Below, one piece after another: positions 1 to 5,748 of a stretch of DNA of 5,748 nucleotides (position 1 is its first letter; each line of letters opens with the position of its first letter). The notes below the pieces were generated by a model. It ran no database searches, was not told the origin of the DNA, and was given only the letters and a program-made list of their open reading frames with translations. Both the position numbers and the translations under genes were made by a program. Source of the stretch: Bacteroidaceae bacterium (lineage in GTDB: Bacteria; Bacteroidota; Bacteroidia; Bacteroidales; Bacteroidaceae). The DNA is taken from the NCBI GenBank assembly GCA_900772575.1, contig CAAHEN010000010.1, positions 1 to 5,748 on the forward strand, read 5' to 3'.

Positions 1-136
1 GGCGGGTGGTGCGGTGCTATATTATGGGGCATTTTTGTTGGTGTGTTATGGGTGTGGCGGTAGCCCCGGGATGGGGCGACGTATCATCAGACGGGAGTGT
101 CAGCGCGTCATAGACGCCAGCACACAACTGGACAAA
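1..136. other. Leader region without a convincing gene
   Basis: No complete gene is supported here. The first 60 bases are strongly asymmetric on the + strand: 28 G, 22 T, 5 A and 5 C, quite unlike the C-rich coding strand of the genes downstream. One + frame from base 1 reads a 20-residue, tryptophan-rich, hydrophobic peptide ending at the TAG at 61-63. This could be the last membrane helix of a gene that begins outside the window, but it is too short to call. A small GC hairpin (GCCCC at 63-67 with GGGGC at 73-77) lies just after that stop and has no T run behind it. Bases 78-136 show nothing I recognise. Confidence 0.5.
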
Positions 137-174
137 CGATTAACCCCAATCGGTCATTAGATTTGGGTTAACCG
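137..174. repeat. Imperfect inverted repeat over the putative porX promoter
   Basis: Two 15-base arms, 137-151 and 160-174, are complementary at 13 of 15 positions around an 8-base loop (152-159). The mismatches are at 139/172 and 147/164. The arm core is TTAACCC on the left and GGGTTAA on the right. The right arm contains most of the candidate -7 element TAGATTTG. No T run follows directly on the + strand, which argues against a simple terminator and makes an operator for a dimeric regulator, or a structure at the transcript start, at least as likely. The regulator is unknown. Confidence 0.55.
158..165 (+). promoter_or_regulatory. Candidate -7 promoter element for porX (TAGATTTG)
   Basis: The sequence matches the Bacteroidota sigma-factor -7 consensus TAnnTTTG at all six fixed positions. 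No clear -33 TTTG is visible about 20 bases upstream. Transcription from here would start near 172 and give a leader of about 100 bases before the porX ATG at 272. The overlap with the inverted repeat suggests regulated access. A six-base match can occur by chance in a window of this size, so this is a candidate only. Confidence 0.4.
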
Positions 175-201
175 AGAGGCGCCATAGCCTTACGCCTTTT
201 T
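174..201 (+). terminator. Weak hairpin with T run in the porX leader
   Basis: AGGCG (177-181) pairs with CGCCT (193-197) around an 11-base loop. The stem can be extended by wobble and A-T pairs into the T run at 197-201. This has the form of a weak intrinsic terminator on the + strand. It could end an upstream + strand gene outside the window. If transcription starts near 172, it would instead be an early structure in the porX leader. The stem is short, so either role is uncertain. Confidence 0.3.
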
Positions 202-271
202 AACGCCCACAAGAAGACGTCATGCGCCGCTTTTTCATAACTTCGCGGTCAACACATTAATTGTAAGACAC

Positions 272-1822
272 ATGACCAACGGACGACTATTGTGGGTGGA
301 CGACGAGATCGACTTGCTCAAGGGCCACATCCTCTTTCTGGAACGCAAGGACTACAGCGTTCAGACCTGTTCCAATGGCACAGACGCCTTGGAACTTTGC
401 CGTAACAATGACTACGACCTCATCCTGCTCGATGAGAACATGCCGGGCCTGAGCGGTCTGGAGACCCTCGACGCCATCAAGAACGTCACACCAAACGTGC
501 CGGTGGTCATGGTCACCAAGAACGAGGCCGAAGACATCATGGACCAGGCCATCGGCTCCAAGATTGCCGACTACCTGCTCAAACCCGTCAACCCGAAACA
601 GATTCTCCTGACGCTGAAAAAGAATATCCACCGCCAAGAGATCCAACAGGAGGTGGTGCAAAGCGGCTACCGGCAAGATTTCGGCCGCATCGGCATGCAG
701 ATGGGTGAGCACCTCGACGCCGAAGAGTGGAAAGATCTTTACAAGCGCCTCGTCCGATGGGAACTGGAGCTCGACAGTGCCGACAACGCCATGCGCGAGA
801 TGCTCTCCATGCAGAAAGAAGAAGCCAACCTCTCTTTCGCCAAATTTGTCCGGCAGAACTATGAGCACTGGATCAACCATCCCGACGGCCGTCCGCTAAT
901 GAGTCCCGATGTCTTCAAGCGAACCATCTTTCCGAAACTCGCGGCAGGCCGCAAAGTATTCCTGCTGGTGCTTGACAACCTGCGCTTCGACCAGTGGCGG
1001 GCCATCAGCGGCGAACTGTCCGAGAGTTTCGACATCGACGAAGATCTCTACTTCAGTATCCTCCCCACCGCCACACAGTATGCCCGCAACGCACTCTTCG
1101 CCGGTCTCATGCCGTTGAAAATACGCGAAATGTATCCGGATCTCTGGGTCGACGAAGACGAGGACGAGGGCAAGAACCTCAACGAAGAGGCCCTGATTCG
1201 CCATCAGCTGGAGCGCTTCCGCCGCCGCGAGGCCTTCACCTATCACAAAATCAACGACTCCGCCGCAGCCGACAAGTTGCTCACCGGCATCTCGCGCATC
1301 ACGCAGACACCACTCAATGTGCTCGTCATCAACTTCATCGACATTCTGTCGCATGCCCGCACCGAGTCGCGCATGGTGCGTGAGCTGGCCGGCGGCGAGG
1401 CCGCCTTCCGCAGCATCACCCTCTCATGGTTCAAGCACACTCCCATCAAGGAGCTCTTCCGCACGCTCGCCTCGCTCGACTACGACATCGTCATCACCAC
1501 CGATCACGGTAGCATTCGCGCCACGGCGCCCATCAAGGTGGTCGGCGACCGCAACGTCAACACCAACCTGCGCTACAAGCTCGGCAAGAATTTGGGGTAC
1601 AACGCCCGTGAGGTGTTCGAGATGCGCGACCCACGCCGTTTCGGCCTGCCGACACCCAACCTGTCAACGACCTACATCTTCGCCCAAGGTGACAAATTCT
1701 TCGCCTACCCCAACAACTACAACTACTACGTGACCTACTATCGCAACACATTCCAGCACGGCGGTGTCTCCATGGAGGAAATGATCATCCCGCTCGTCAC
1801 GCTTCGCCCCAAACGGCGCTAA
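272..1822 (+). CDS. porX: PorX-family response regulator with PglZ phosphatase-like domain
   Basis: This is a cytoplasmic two-component regulator of 516 residues, the usual length for the family. Residues 1-118 form a CheY-like receiver: acidic pair D10/D11, phospho-acceptor D54 in the LLDENMPG motif, switch T82 and K104 in LLKPVN. Residues about 120-225 look helical. Residues about 226-516 form a PglZ/alkaline-phosphatase-superfamily domain with expected metal and active-site residues present: D235 (VLDNLRFD), T266/T268 (PTATQYARN), D357 and H361 (NFIDILSH), D411-H412 (TTDHGS) and H496 (FQHGG). There is no DNA-binding domain. In Porphyromonas gingivalis, PorX works with the kinase PorY and sigma factor SigP to control type IX secretion, and its PglZ domain has been reported to be a zinc-dependent phosphodiesterase on oligonucleotides. 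That role here is inferred. The ATG at 272 puts LLWVDDE at the normal distance from the N-terminus. No partner kinase or secretion gene lies in the window. An acidic stretch at 294-299 is probably a surface loop. Confidence 0.92.
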   Translation: MTNGRLLWVDDEIDLLKGHILFLERKDYSVQTCSNGTDALELCRNNDYDLILLDENMPGLSGLETLDAIKNVTPNVPVVMVTKNEAEDIMDQAIGSKIADYLLKPVNPKQILLTLKKNIHRQEIQQEVVQSGYRQDFGRIGMQMGEHLDAEEWKDLYKRLVRWELELDSADNAMREMLSMQKEEANLSFAKFVRQNYEHWINHPDGRPLMSPDVFKRTIFPKLAAGRKVFLLVLDNLRFDQWRAISGELSESFDIDEDLYFSILPTATQYARNALFAGLMPLKIREMYPDLWVDEDEDEGKNLNEEALIRHQLERFRRREAFTYHKINDSAAADKLLTGISRITQTPLNVLVINFIDILSHARTESRMVRELAGGEAAFRSITLSWFKHTPIKELFRTLASLDYDIVITTDHGSIRATAPIKVVGDRNVNTNLRYKLGKNLGYNAREVFEMRDPRRFGLPTPNLSTTYIFAQGDKFFAYPNNYNYYVTYYRNTFQHGGVSMEEMIIPLVTLRPKRR

Positions 1823-1910
1823 GGCGGCCACCGACCCTCTAATCGGGAACCAAGTGCGAGCTGCGGCATTTTTTTCAGGAGACAACACAAGGCGGACTAT
1901 GATTTTTGCT
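1823..1910. other. Spacer between porX and the transglutaminase gene
   Basis: This spacer holds no gene. A run of seven T (1869-1875) follows a GC-rich stretch, but I could not draw a stem of more than about four pairs in front of it, so a terminator for porX is possible but not shown. The gap to the next start, 118 bp, is the longest between genes in the window and favours separate transcription of porX. Confidence 0.5.
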
Positions 1911-1918
1911 TAAATTTG
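1911..1918 (+). promoter_or_regulatory. Candidate -7 promoter element (TAAATTTG)
   Basis: The sequence matches the Bacteroidota -7 consensus TAnnTTTG at all fixed positions and ends 22 bases before the ATG at 1941. Transcription would start about 15 bases before that ATG, giving a short leader of the kind common in this phylum. A good -33 TTTG at the right distance is missing; the TTTTTG at 1903-1908 is too close. The position just ahead of a gene start and after a long gap makes it more credible than a random match. Confidence 0.55.
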
Positions 1919-1940
1919 CAGGATAAACAAGCCACAGCCC

Positions 1941-4583
1941 ATGCGCATCTCACACCACCGCCTCCTTCTCGCAGTCGTCGCAGCCATTTCCGCCACGGCG
2001 AACGCACAGCTCCCGCAAGATGTCTACAAGGACTTCATGGATCGCAGCGCCGACTTGGCCCGCGCCGGCGTCGCCATCGACCGCATAGAGAATGTCGTCG
2101 ACGGACAGACACGCCAAGCCCTCGAATTTCTATACGCCTACATGCCCTGGCCCGATGCCGCTGACTACAGTTACGCCTACCACGAGGCTCAGGCGCGCAG
2201 TGCCCTCCGTGCCCGTCACGAGATGCCTTGGGGCGCTTCGGTACCACGCCGCGAGTGGCTCCACTTCGTCCTGCCAGTGCGCGTCAACAACGAAGCCCTC
2301 GACACCTTCCGCACAGCCTGCTATGAGGAGCTCAAGCGACGGGTGGCCGGCCTGTCGATGCGTGAGGCCGTACTGGAAGTGAACCACTGGTGCCACGAGT
2401 ATGTCACCTACAAGCCCTCTGATGCCCGCACCTCAACGCCACTGGCCTCCATGCGCACCGCCACTGGCCGCTGCGGTGAGGAATCCACCTTCACCGTCGC
2501 CGCCCTCCGCGCCATCGGCATTCCGGCCCGTCAGGTCTACACCCCGCGCTGGGCCCACACGGACGACAATCATGCCTGGGTCGAGGCCTGGGTCGACGGG
2601 CAGTGGCACTTTCTCGGTGCCTGTGAGCCCGAGGCCGTACTCGACCTTGGCTGGTTCAACGCTCCGGCGTCACGCGGCATGCTGATGCACACCAAGGTCT
2701 TCGGCCGCTATGATGGCCGTGAAGATGTCATCAGCCGCAACAACTGTTTCACTGAAATCAATGTCACGGCCAATTATGCCCCAGTGGCCCGCCAGACCGT
2801 TGTCGTCACCGATGCCAACGGCTTCCCGGTGCAGGGTGCCGACGTGACATTCCGCCTCTACAACTACGCTGAGCTCTACCCAGTGCAACGCTCTCTGACC
2901 GACATTTACGGACGCGCCAGCATCACGGCCGGTCTGGGCGACCTCGTCGCATGGGCCTCGAAGGACGGCCATTACGGTTTCAGCCAGCTCAGCGTCGGCA
3001 AGGACAGTGTGGTTCGCATCGGACTCACGCACAGAGCGGGTGAGGCTTTCAGTGCCGACTGCACCCTGACGCCGCCCACCGGCCGTGACAACCTGCCACA
3101 GGTAAGCCCCGAAGCCACAGCCGCCAACGAGCGTCGCAAGGCCCATGAGGACAGTATCCGCACAGCCTATGTGGCCACCTTCCCAGACTCGGCCCGCACG
3201 GCCCGGTTCTGCGACGAGCACGGCCTCGACTACAAGCGCGTGCGACCACTCGTCGTCAAGAGCTGTGGCAACTATGCTAACCTTTTCAAGTTTATCACAC
3301 GCGACAAGCGCAAAGACACCGAACTGGCTTTTAGCCTGCTTGCCACACTGAGTGACAAGGACCTCCGCGACTTCGACCTTGCGGTACTAGAAGACCACTT
3401 TCTCGCCTGTCGCAACGCAGGCAGCAGTCCAGATGCCAACCTCGGCGTGCGCATGGCCGATGAGCGGCTGACGCCATGGCGCAGCTATTTCCACCAAGCC
3501 TTCACCGCCGCCGAACGCCGCCGCTTCGCCAAGTCACCGGCCGCGCTGGCGGGGTGGATACGTGACAGCGTCGTGACGGACGACGGGTGGAATCCCCAAT
3601 ACTACTGCCTCTCGCCGGAACGGGCCCACGCCTTGCGTCGCGCCGACAGCCGGTCGAAAGGGCTCCTTTTCGTCGCCGCAGCCCGGGCCCTCGGTGTCCC
3701 GGCCCGCATTGACGGGGTGACTGGAAAGGTGCAATACATCGCGCCCAAGACCGGTAAGAAGAAGGATACAGCCGGCGCTTGGCAGACCGTATCACTCGCT
3801 GCGGCCACACGCAGTGACCACACGGCGACAGGAACACTGGCCCTCAGTTTCACGCCGCGCCAGCACATGGCCAATCCGGCCTACTACCGCCACTTCACCC
3901 TCTCGCGCCTCACTGCAGGCCAGCCAGTCTTGCAAGAGTACGCAGAGACCGACACTTGGAAGAGCCGCTTTGCCGATGGCACCAGTGTTGACGCCACAGA
4001 CTACTTGCTGGTGTCTGGCACCCGCCAAGCCAACGGCAGCGTGCTGGCCCACTTCGCCGTCATACCGGTGCGTCCCGGGCAGCGAACGGAAGCCCCCATT
4101 GTCATGCGTGAGGACAGCAATGCCCTCAGCGTCATCGGCAGTTTCAACGCTGAGAACCGCTACACCGACGCCGCGACAGGCCGTGAGCAGTCCGTTCTGG
4201 CCAAGACCGGACGCGGCTATTTCGTCGTCGGCCTGCTGCGCGCCAACCACGAGCCGAGCAATCACATCCTGCACGACCTCGAACTGCTGCGCCCGGAACT
4301 GGAGGCCTGGGGACGGCCTATCCTCTTGCTTTTCCCCACGCAGGAAGAACTGGAGCGCTTCAACCGCAACCGCACTGAGTTCAGTCACCTGCCCGCCACG
4401 GTCAGCTTCGGCGTCGACAGCGGCGGCAGTGCCCGCGCCGACATTTTCGGCAGCGGACTGGCCCGCGCCGGCAACTATCCCGTCATCGTACTGGCCGACA
4501 CGTTCAACCGCGTCGTCTTCCTCACTGAGGGCTACACCATCGGCATCGGCGAGCAGATCAAGCAAGCCCTGCGCAAGCTCTGA
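1941..4583 (+). CDS. Exported multidomain transglutaminase-like protein
   Basis: This 880-residue protein starts with a type I signal peptide (R2, R7, hydrophobic core, probable cleavage after A-N-A at residue 22), which supports the ATG at 1941. There is no lipobox cysteine. After a mostly helical stretch comes a transglutaminase-like core at about 145-235: C178 in GRCGEES, H211 in DDNHAWVEAW, and GACEPE (E229/E231) where the third residue of the Cys-His-Asp triad normally lies. Residues about 273-362 look like a beta-sandwich of the carboxypeptidase-regulatory or Ig type (NGFPVQGADV). Residues about 520-600 repeat the start of the transglutaminase unit, but S570 replaces the cysteine and the histidine block is absent. 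Residues about 745-880 look like a thioredoxin fold, with HEPS (770-773) at the CxxC site and a probable cis-proline at P847. The substrate is unknown; protease, peptidase or cross-linking activity are all possible for this superfamily. It likely acts in the periplasm or at the surface. No type IX sorting domain is seen. Confidence is high for the gene and first domain, moderate for the rest. Confidence 0.88.
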   Translation: MRISHHRLLLAVVAAISATANAQLPQDVYKDFMDRSADLARAGVAIDRIENVVDGQTRQALEFLYAYMPWPDAADYSYAYHEAQARSALRARHEMPWGASVPRREWLHFVLPVRVNNEALDTFRTACYEELKRRVAGLSMREAVLEVNHWCHEYVTYKPSDARTSTPLASMRTATGRCGEESTFTVAALRAIGIPARQVYTPRWAHTDDNHAWVEAWVDGQWHFLGACEPEAVLDLGWFNAPASRGMLMHTKVFGRYDGREDVISRNNCFTEINVTANYAPVARQTVVVTDANGFPVQGADVTFRLYNYAELYPVQRSLTDIYGRASITAGLGDLVAWASKDGHYGFSQLSVGKDSVVRIGLTHRAGEAFSADCTLTPPTGRDNLPQVSPEATAANERRKAHEDSIRTAYVATFPDSARTARFCDEHGLDYKRVRPLVVKSCGNYANLFKFITRDKRKDTELAFSLLATLSDKDLRDFDLAVLEDHFLACRNAGSSPDANLGVRMADERLTPWRSYFHQAFTAAERRRFAKSPAALAGWIRDSVVTDDGWNPQYYCLSPERAHALRRADSRSKGLLFVAAARALGVPARIDGVTGKVQYIAPKTGKKKDTAGAWQTVSLAAATRSDHTATGTLALSFTPRQHMANPAYYRHFTLSRLTAGQPVLQEYAETDTWKSRFADGTSVDATDYLLVSGTRQANGSVLAHFAVIPVRPGQRTEAPIVMREDSNALSVIGSFNAENRYTDAATGREQSVLAKTGRGYFVVGLLRANHEPSNHILHDLELLRPELEAWGRPILLLFPTQEELERFNRNRTEFSHLPATVSFGVDSGGSARADIFGSGLARAGNYPVIVLADTFNRVVFLTEGYTIGIGEQIKQALRKL

Positions 4584-4635
4584 CGCCGTGACCGGCAAAC
4601 AGCCCATATTTCCATCCCATTAAAAGCTCCCCGAC

Positions 4636-5541
4636 ATGAAGCAAATTCTGACACTCTGCCTCGCCGTCCTGCTCTGCACCGGCGCCAAGGCCCAACTGTT
4701 ATGGAAAATCTCCGGCAACGGACTGCCCCAACCGTCCTATGTCATCGGCACCTATCACTTGGCCGACGCCAGTTTCGCCGACAGCATCAGCGGCCTGAAA
4801 GCCGCCCTCGACGCCACAGCGCAAGTCTACGGCGAAGTGGACATGAGCGTGATGGCCAACCAAGACTCGGCTCTGAAGATGCAACAGGCCATGCTACTGC
4901 CCGAAGGCATGACAATAGACAAGCTCCTGACTGCCGGCGAACTGTCGCGCCTCAACGCATTCCTCAAGACGAACCTCGGCGTCGACCCAGCTGAGAACCA
5001 GATGGTGGCCGGACAACTCTACAAGCTCAAGCCCGCCATGCTATCCACCCAGCTCTCCGTGCTGATGTTCCTCAAGCACCACAGCAACTTCAACCCTAAC
5101 AACCTCTTCGACGGCTATTTCCAGAAGACCGCCGCCGCGCAGGGCAAGCCTGTCGGTGGACTGGAGACGCTCAGTTTCCAGATCAACATACTGACAGAGC
5201 GCAAGTCGCTCAAGCGCCAGGCGCAGGAACTCATGTGCCTTGTCGACCACAGCGACTATATGGCCGACGTGGCCGACCGCACGGTCAAAGCCTTCTACAG
5301 CCAAGACCTGAAAGCCCTCGCCAGCACGATTGACGAAAAGATGGACAATGCCTGCGACGCCACACCCGCCGAGAAAGTGGCGTTGTTAGACGACCGCAAC
5401 GCCGACTGGGCCGCCAAGCTACCTGCCATTATGAAGTCGCGCCCCACATTCATCGCCGTCGGTGCCGGCCACTTGCCCGGAGAGAAGGGCCTGCTCGCCC
5501 TGCTGCGACAGGCCGGTTACGACGTCAGCCCGGTCAGGTAG
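4636..5541 (+). CDS. Exported TraB/GumN-family protein
   Basis: This 301-residue protein has a type I signal peptide (K2, hydrophobic 4-15, probable cleavage after A-K-A at residue 19). C8 and C14 are preceded by leucine, so neither forms a good lipobox. The mature part carries the conserved marks of the TraB/GumN (PF01963) family: WKISG near the start, GTYH with H41, GEVDM with E67, GGLETL with E177, DRNADW with R254 and N255, and a C-terminal GAGHLPGEKGLL with H279. The family shares its fold with metal-dependent proteases of the Tiki type, and the paired GTxH and GxGH motifs are thought to form the active or metal site. Bacterial members are mostly uncharacterised. The length is normal and the motifs are intact, so it is probably functional in the periplasm. 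It starts 52 bp after the transglutaminase gene with no clear promoter in between, so co-transcription is likely. The substrate is unknown. Confidence 0.9.
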   Translation: MKQILTLCLAVLLCTGAKAQLLWKISGNGLPQPSYVIGTYHLADASFADSISGLKAALDATAQVYGEVDMSVMANQDSALKMQQAMLLPEGMTIDKLLTAGELSRLNAFLKTNLGVDPAENQMVAGQLYKLKPAMLSTQLSVLMFLKHHSNFNPNNLFDGYFQKTAAAQGKPVGGLETLSFQINILTERKSLKRQAQELMCLVDHSDYMADVADRTVKAFYSQDLKALASTIDEKMDNACDATPAEKVALLDDRNADWAAKLPAIMKSRPTFIAVGAGHLPGEKGLLALLRQAGYDVSPVR

Positions 5542-5583
5542 TGGCCAAACCTATTCATTTCATATAACCCCCACAGCGTCTTA

Positions 5584-5748
5584 ATGGACAACATTTTCCT
5601 CAGCGCAAAGCACATCAGCAAGCGCTTCGTCAACCACACCGCGCTCGACGACGTCAGCATCGGTGTGCCCCGCGGCAAGGTTTTCGGTCTGCTCGGCCCC
5701 AACGGTGCCGGCAAGACCACCCTTATCCGCATCATCAACCGCATCACC
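5584..5748 (+). CDS. ABC transporter ATP-binding protein, N-terminal part (cut by window end)
   Basis: Only the first 55 codons are present and the frame is open at the window edge. The sequence shows a typical ABC ATPase start: a first strand with HISKRF, then ALDDVSIGVPRGKVFGLLG, and the Walker A motif GPNGAGKT at residues 38-45 with K44 and T45. Walker B, the signature motif and the H-loop lie beyond the window. The form resembles ATPases that pair with ABC-2-type permeases (NatA or GldA-like, drug or ion export), so a permease gene is expected downstream, but this cannot be seen here. The ATG at 5584 is 42 bp after the TraB/GumN stop with no TAnnTTTG box in the gap. No strong ribosome binding site is visible. 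The transported substrate is unknown. Confidence 0.9.
   Translation, partial: MDNIFLSAKHISKRFVNHTALDDVSIGVPRGKVFGLLGPNGAGKTTLIRIINRIT

Noticed and set aside
1..32. Divergent minus-strand gene beginning at the ATG complementary to 30-32
   Set aside because: Only about ten codons are visible before the window edge, and they are rich in histidine and proline with no recognisable motif. This is not enough to call a gene.
287..880. Minus-strand open frame of 197 codons opposite porX
   Set aside because: It is antisense to the receiver domain, which is conserved and intact on the + strand. No motif or start signal supports it.
1838..1875. Intrinsic terminator after porX, based on seven T at 1869-1875
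   Set aside because: Only stems of three to four pairs can be drawn before the T run, for example CCGA with TCGG, and none sits directly against it.
3792..4607. Long minus-strand open frame (271 codons) opposite the end of the transglutaminase-like gene
   Set aside because: It lies wholly antisense to a well-supported gene, its translation shows no recognisable domain, and long antisense frames are expected in GC-rich coding DNA.
3814..4623. Long + strand frame (269 codons) overlapping the transglutaminase-like gene in another frame
   Set aside because: The product is a low-complexity mix of S, T, A, P and R typical of a shifted reading of GC-rich codons. The other frame has clear domain motifs.
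4584..4635. Promoter between the transglutaminase-like and TraB/GumN genes
   Set aside because: The A/T-rich patches (CATATTTCC, CATTAAAAG) do not fit TAnnTTTG, and no -33 element is visible.
4657..4680. Lipoprotein signal in the TraB/GumN protein (C8 or C14)
   Set aside because: Both cysteines are preceded by leucine, whereas a lipobox needs a small residue at -1. An A-K-A site at residues 17-19 fits type I cleavage better.

Overview
The window looks like a chromosomal segment from a GC-rich member of the Bacteroidota, most likely the order Bacteroidales. Three things point there. The first gene is a clear PorX homologue (receiver plus PglZ-type phosphatase domain), a protein typical of this phylum. 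Both candidate promoters match the Bacteroidota -7 consensus TAnnTTTG. The start codons lack strong Shine-Dalgarno sequences, as is usual in the phylum. Genus and species cannot be decided from the sequence alone.

Layout: four genes, all on the + strand. Positions 1-271 are a leader without a convincing complete gene. It holds a G/T-rich stretch, a long imperfect inverted repeat that covers a candidate -7 box, and a small hairpin followed by a T run. Next come porX (272-1822), an 880-residue exported protein with an intact transglutaminase-like domain (1941-4583), an exported TraB/GumN-family protein (4636-5541), and the first 55 codons of an ABC-transporter ATPase (5584 to the window end). 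The 118-bp gap after porX contains a second TAnnTTTG box close to the next start, so the transglutaminase gene probably has its own promoter. The gaps of 52 and 42 bp that follow show no clear promoter, so the last three genes may be co-transcribed.

PorX is a cytoplasmic regulator. In Porphyromonas gingivalis and Flavobacterium johnsoniae it works in control of the type IX secretion system. The next two products carry type I signal peptides and would act in the periplasm or at the surface. No C-terminal type IX sorting domain is evident on either. A functional link between PorX and its neighbours is therefore only a guess from position.

I see no insertion sequence, phage gene, CRISPR array, tRNA or rRNA. 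The most interesting points are the architecture of the 880-residue protein (an active transglutaminase unit, a second copy that lost its cysteine, and a thioredoxin-like end with HEPS in place of CxxC) and the operator-like dyad over the presumed porX promoter. I did not find a clearly new biological system.
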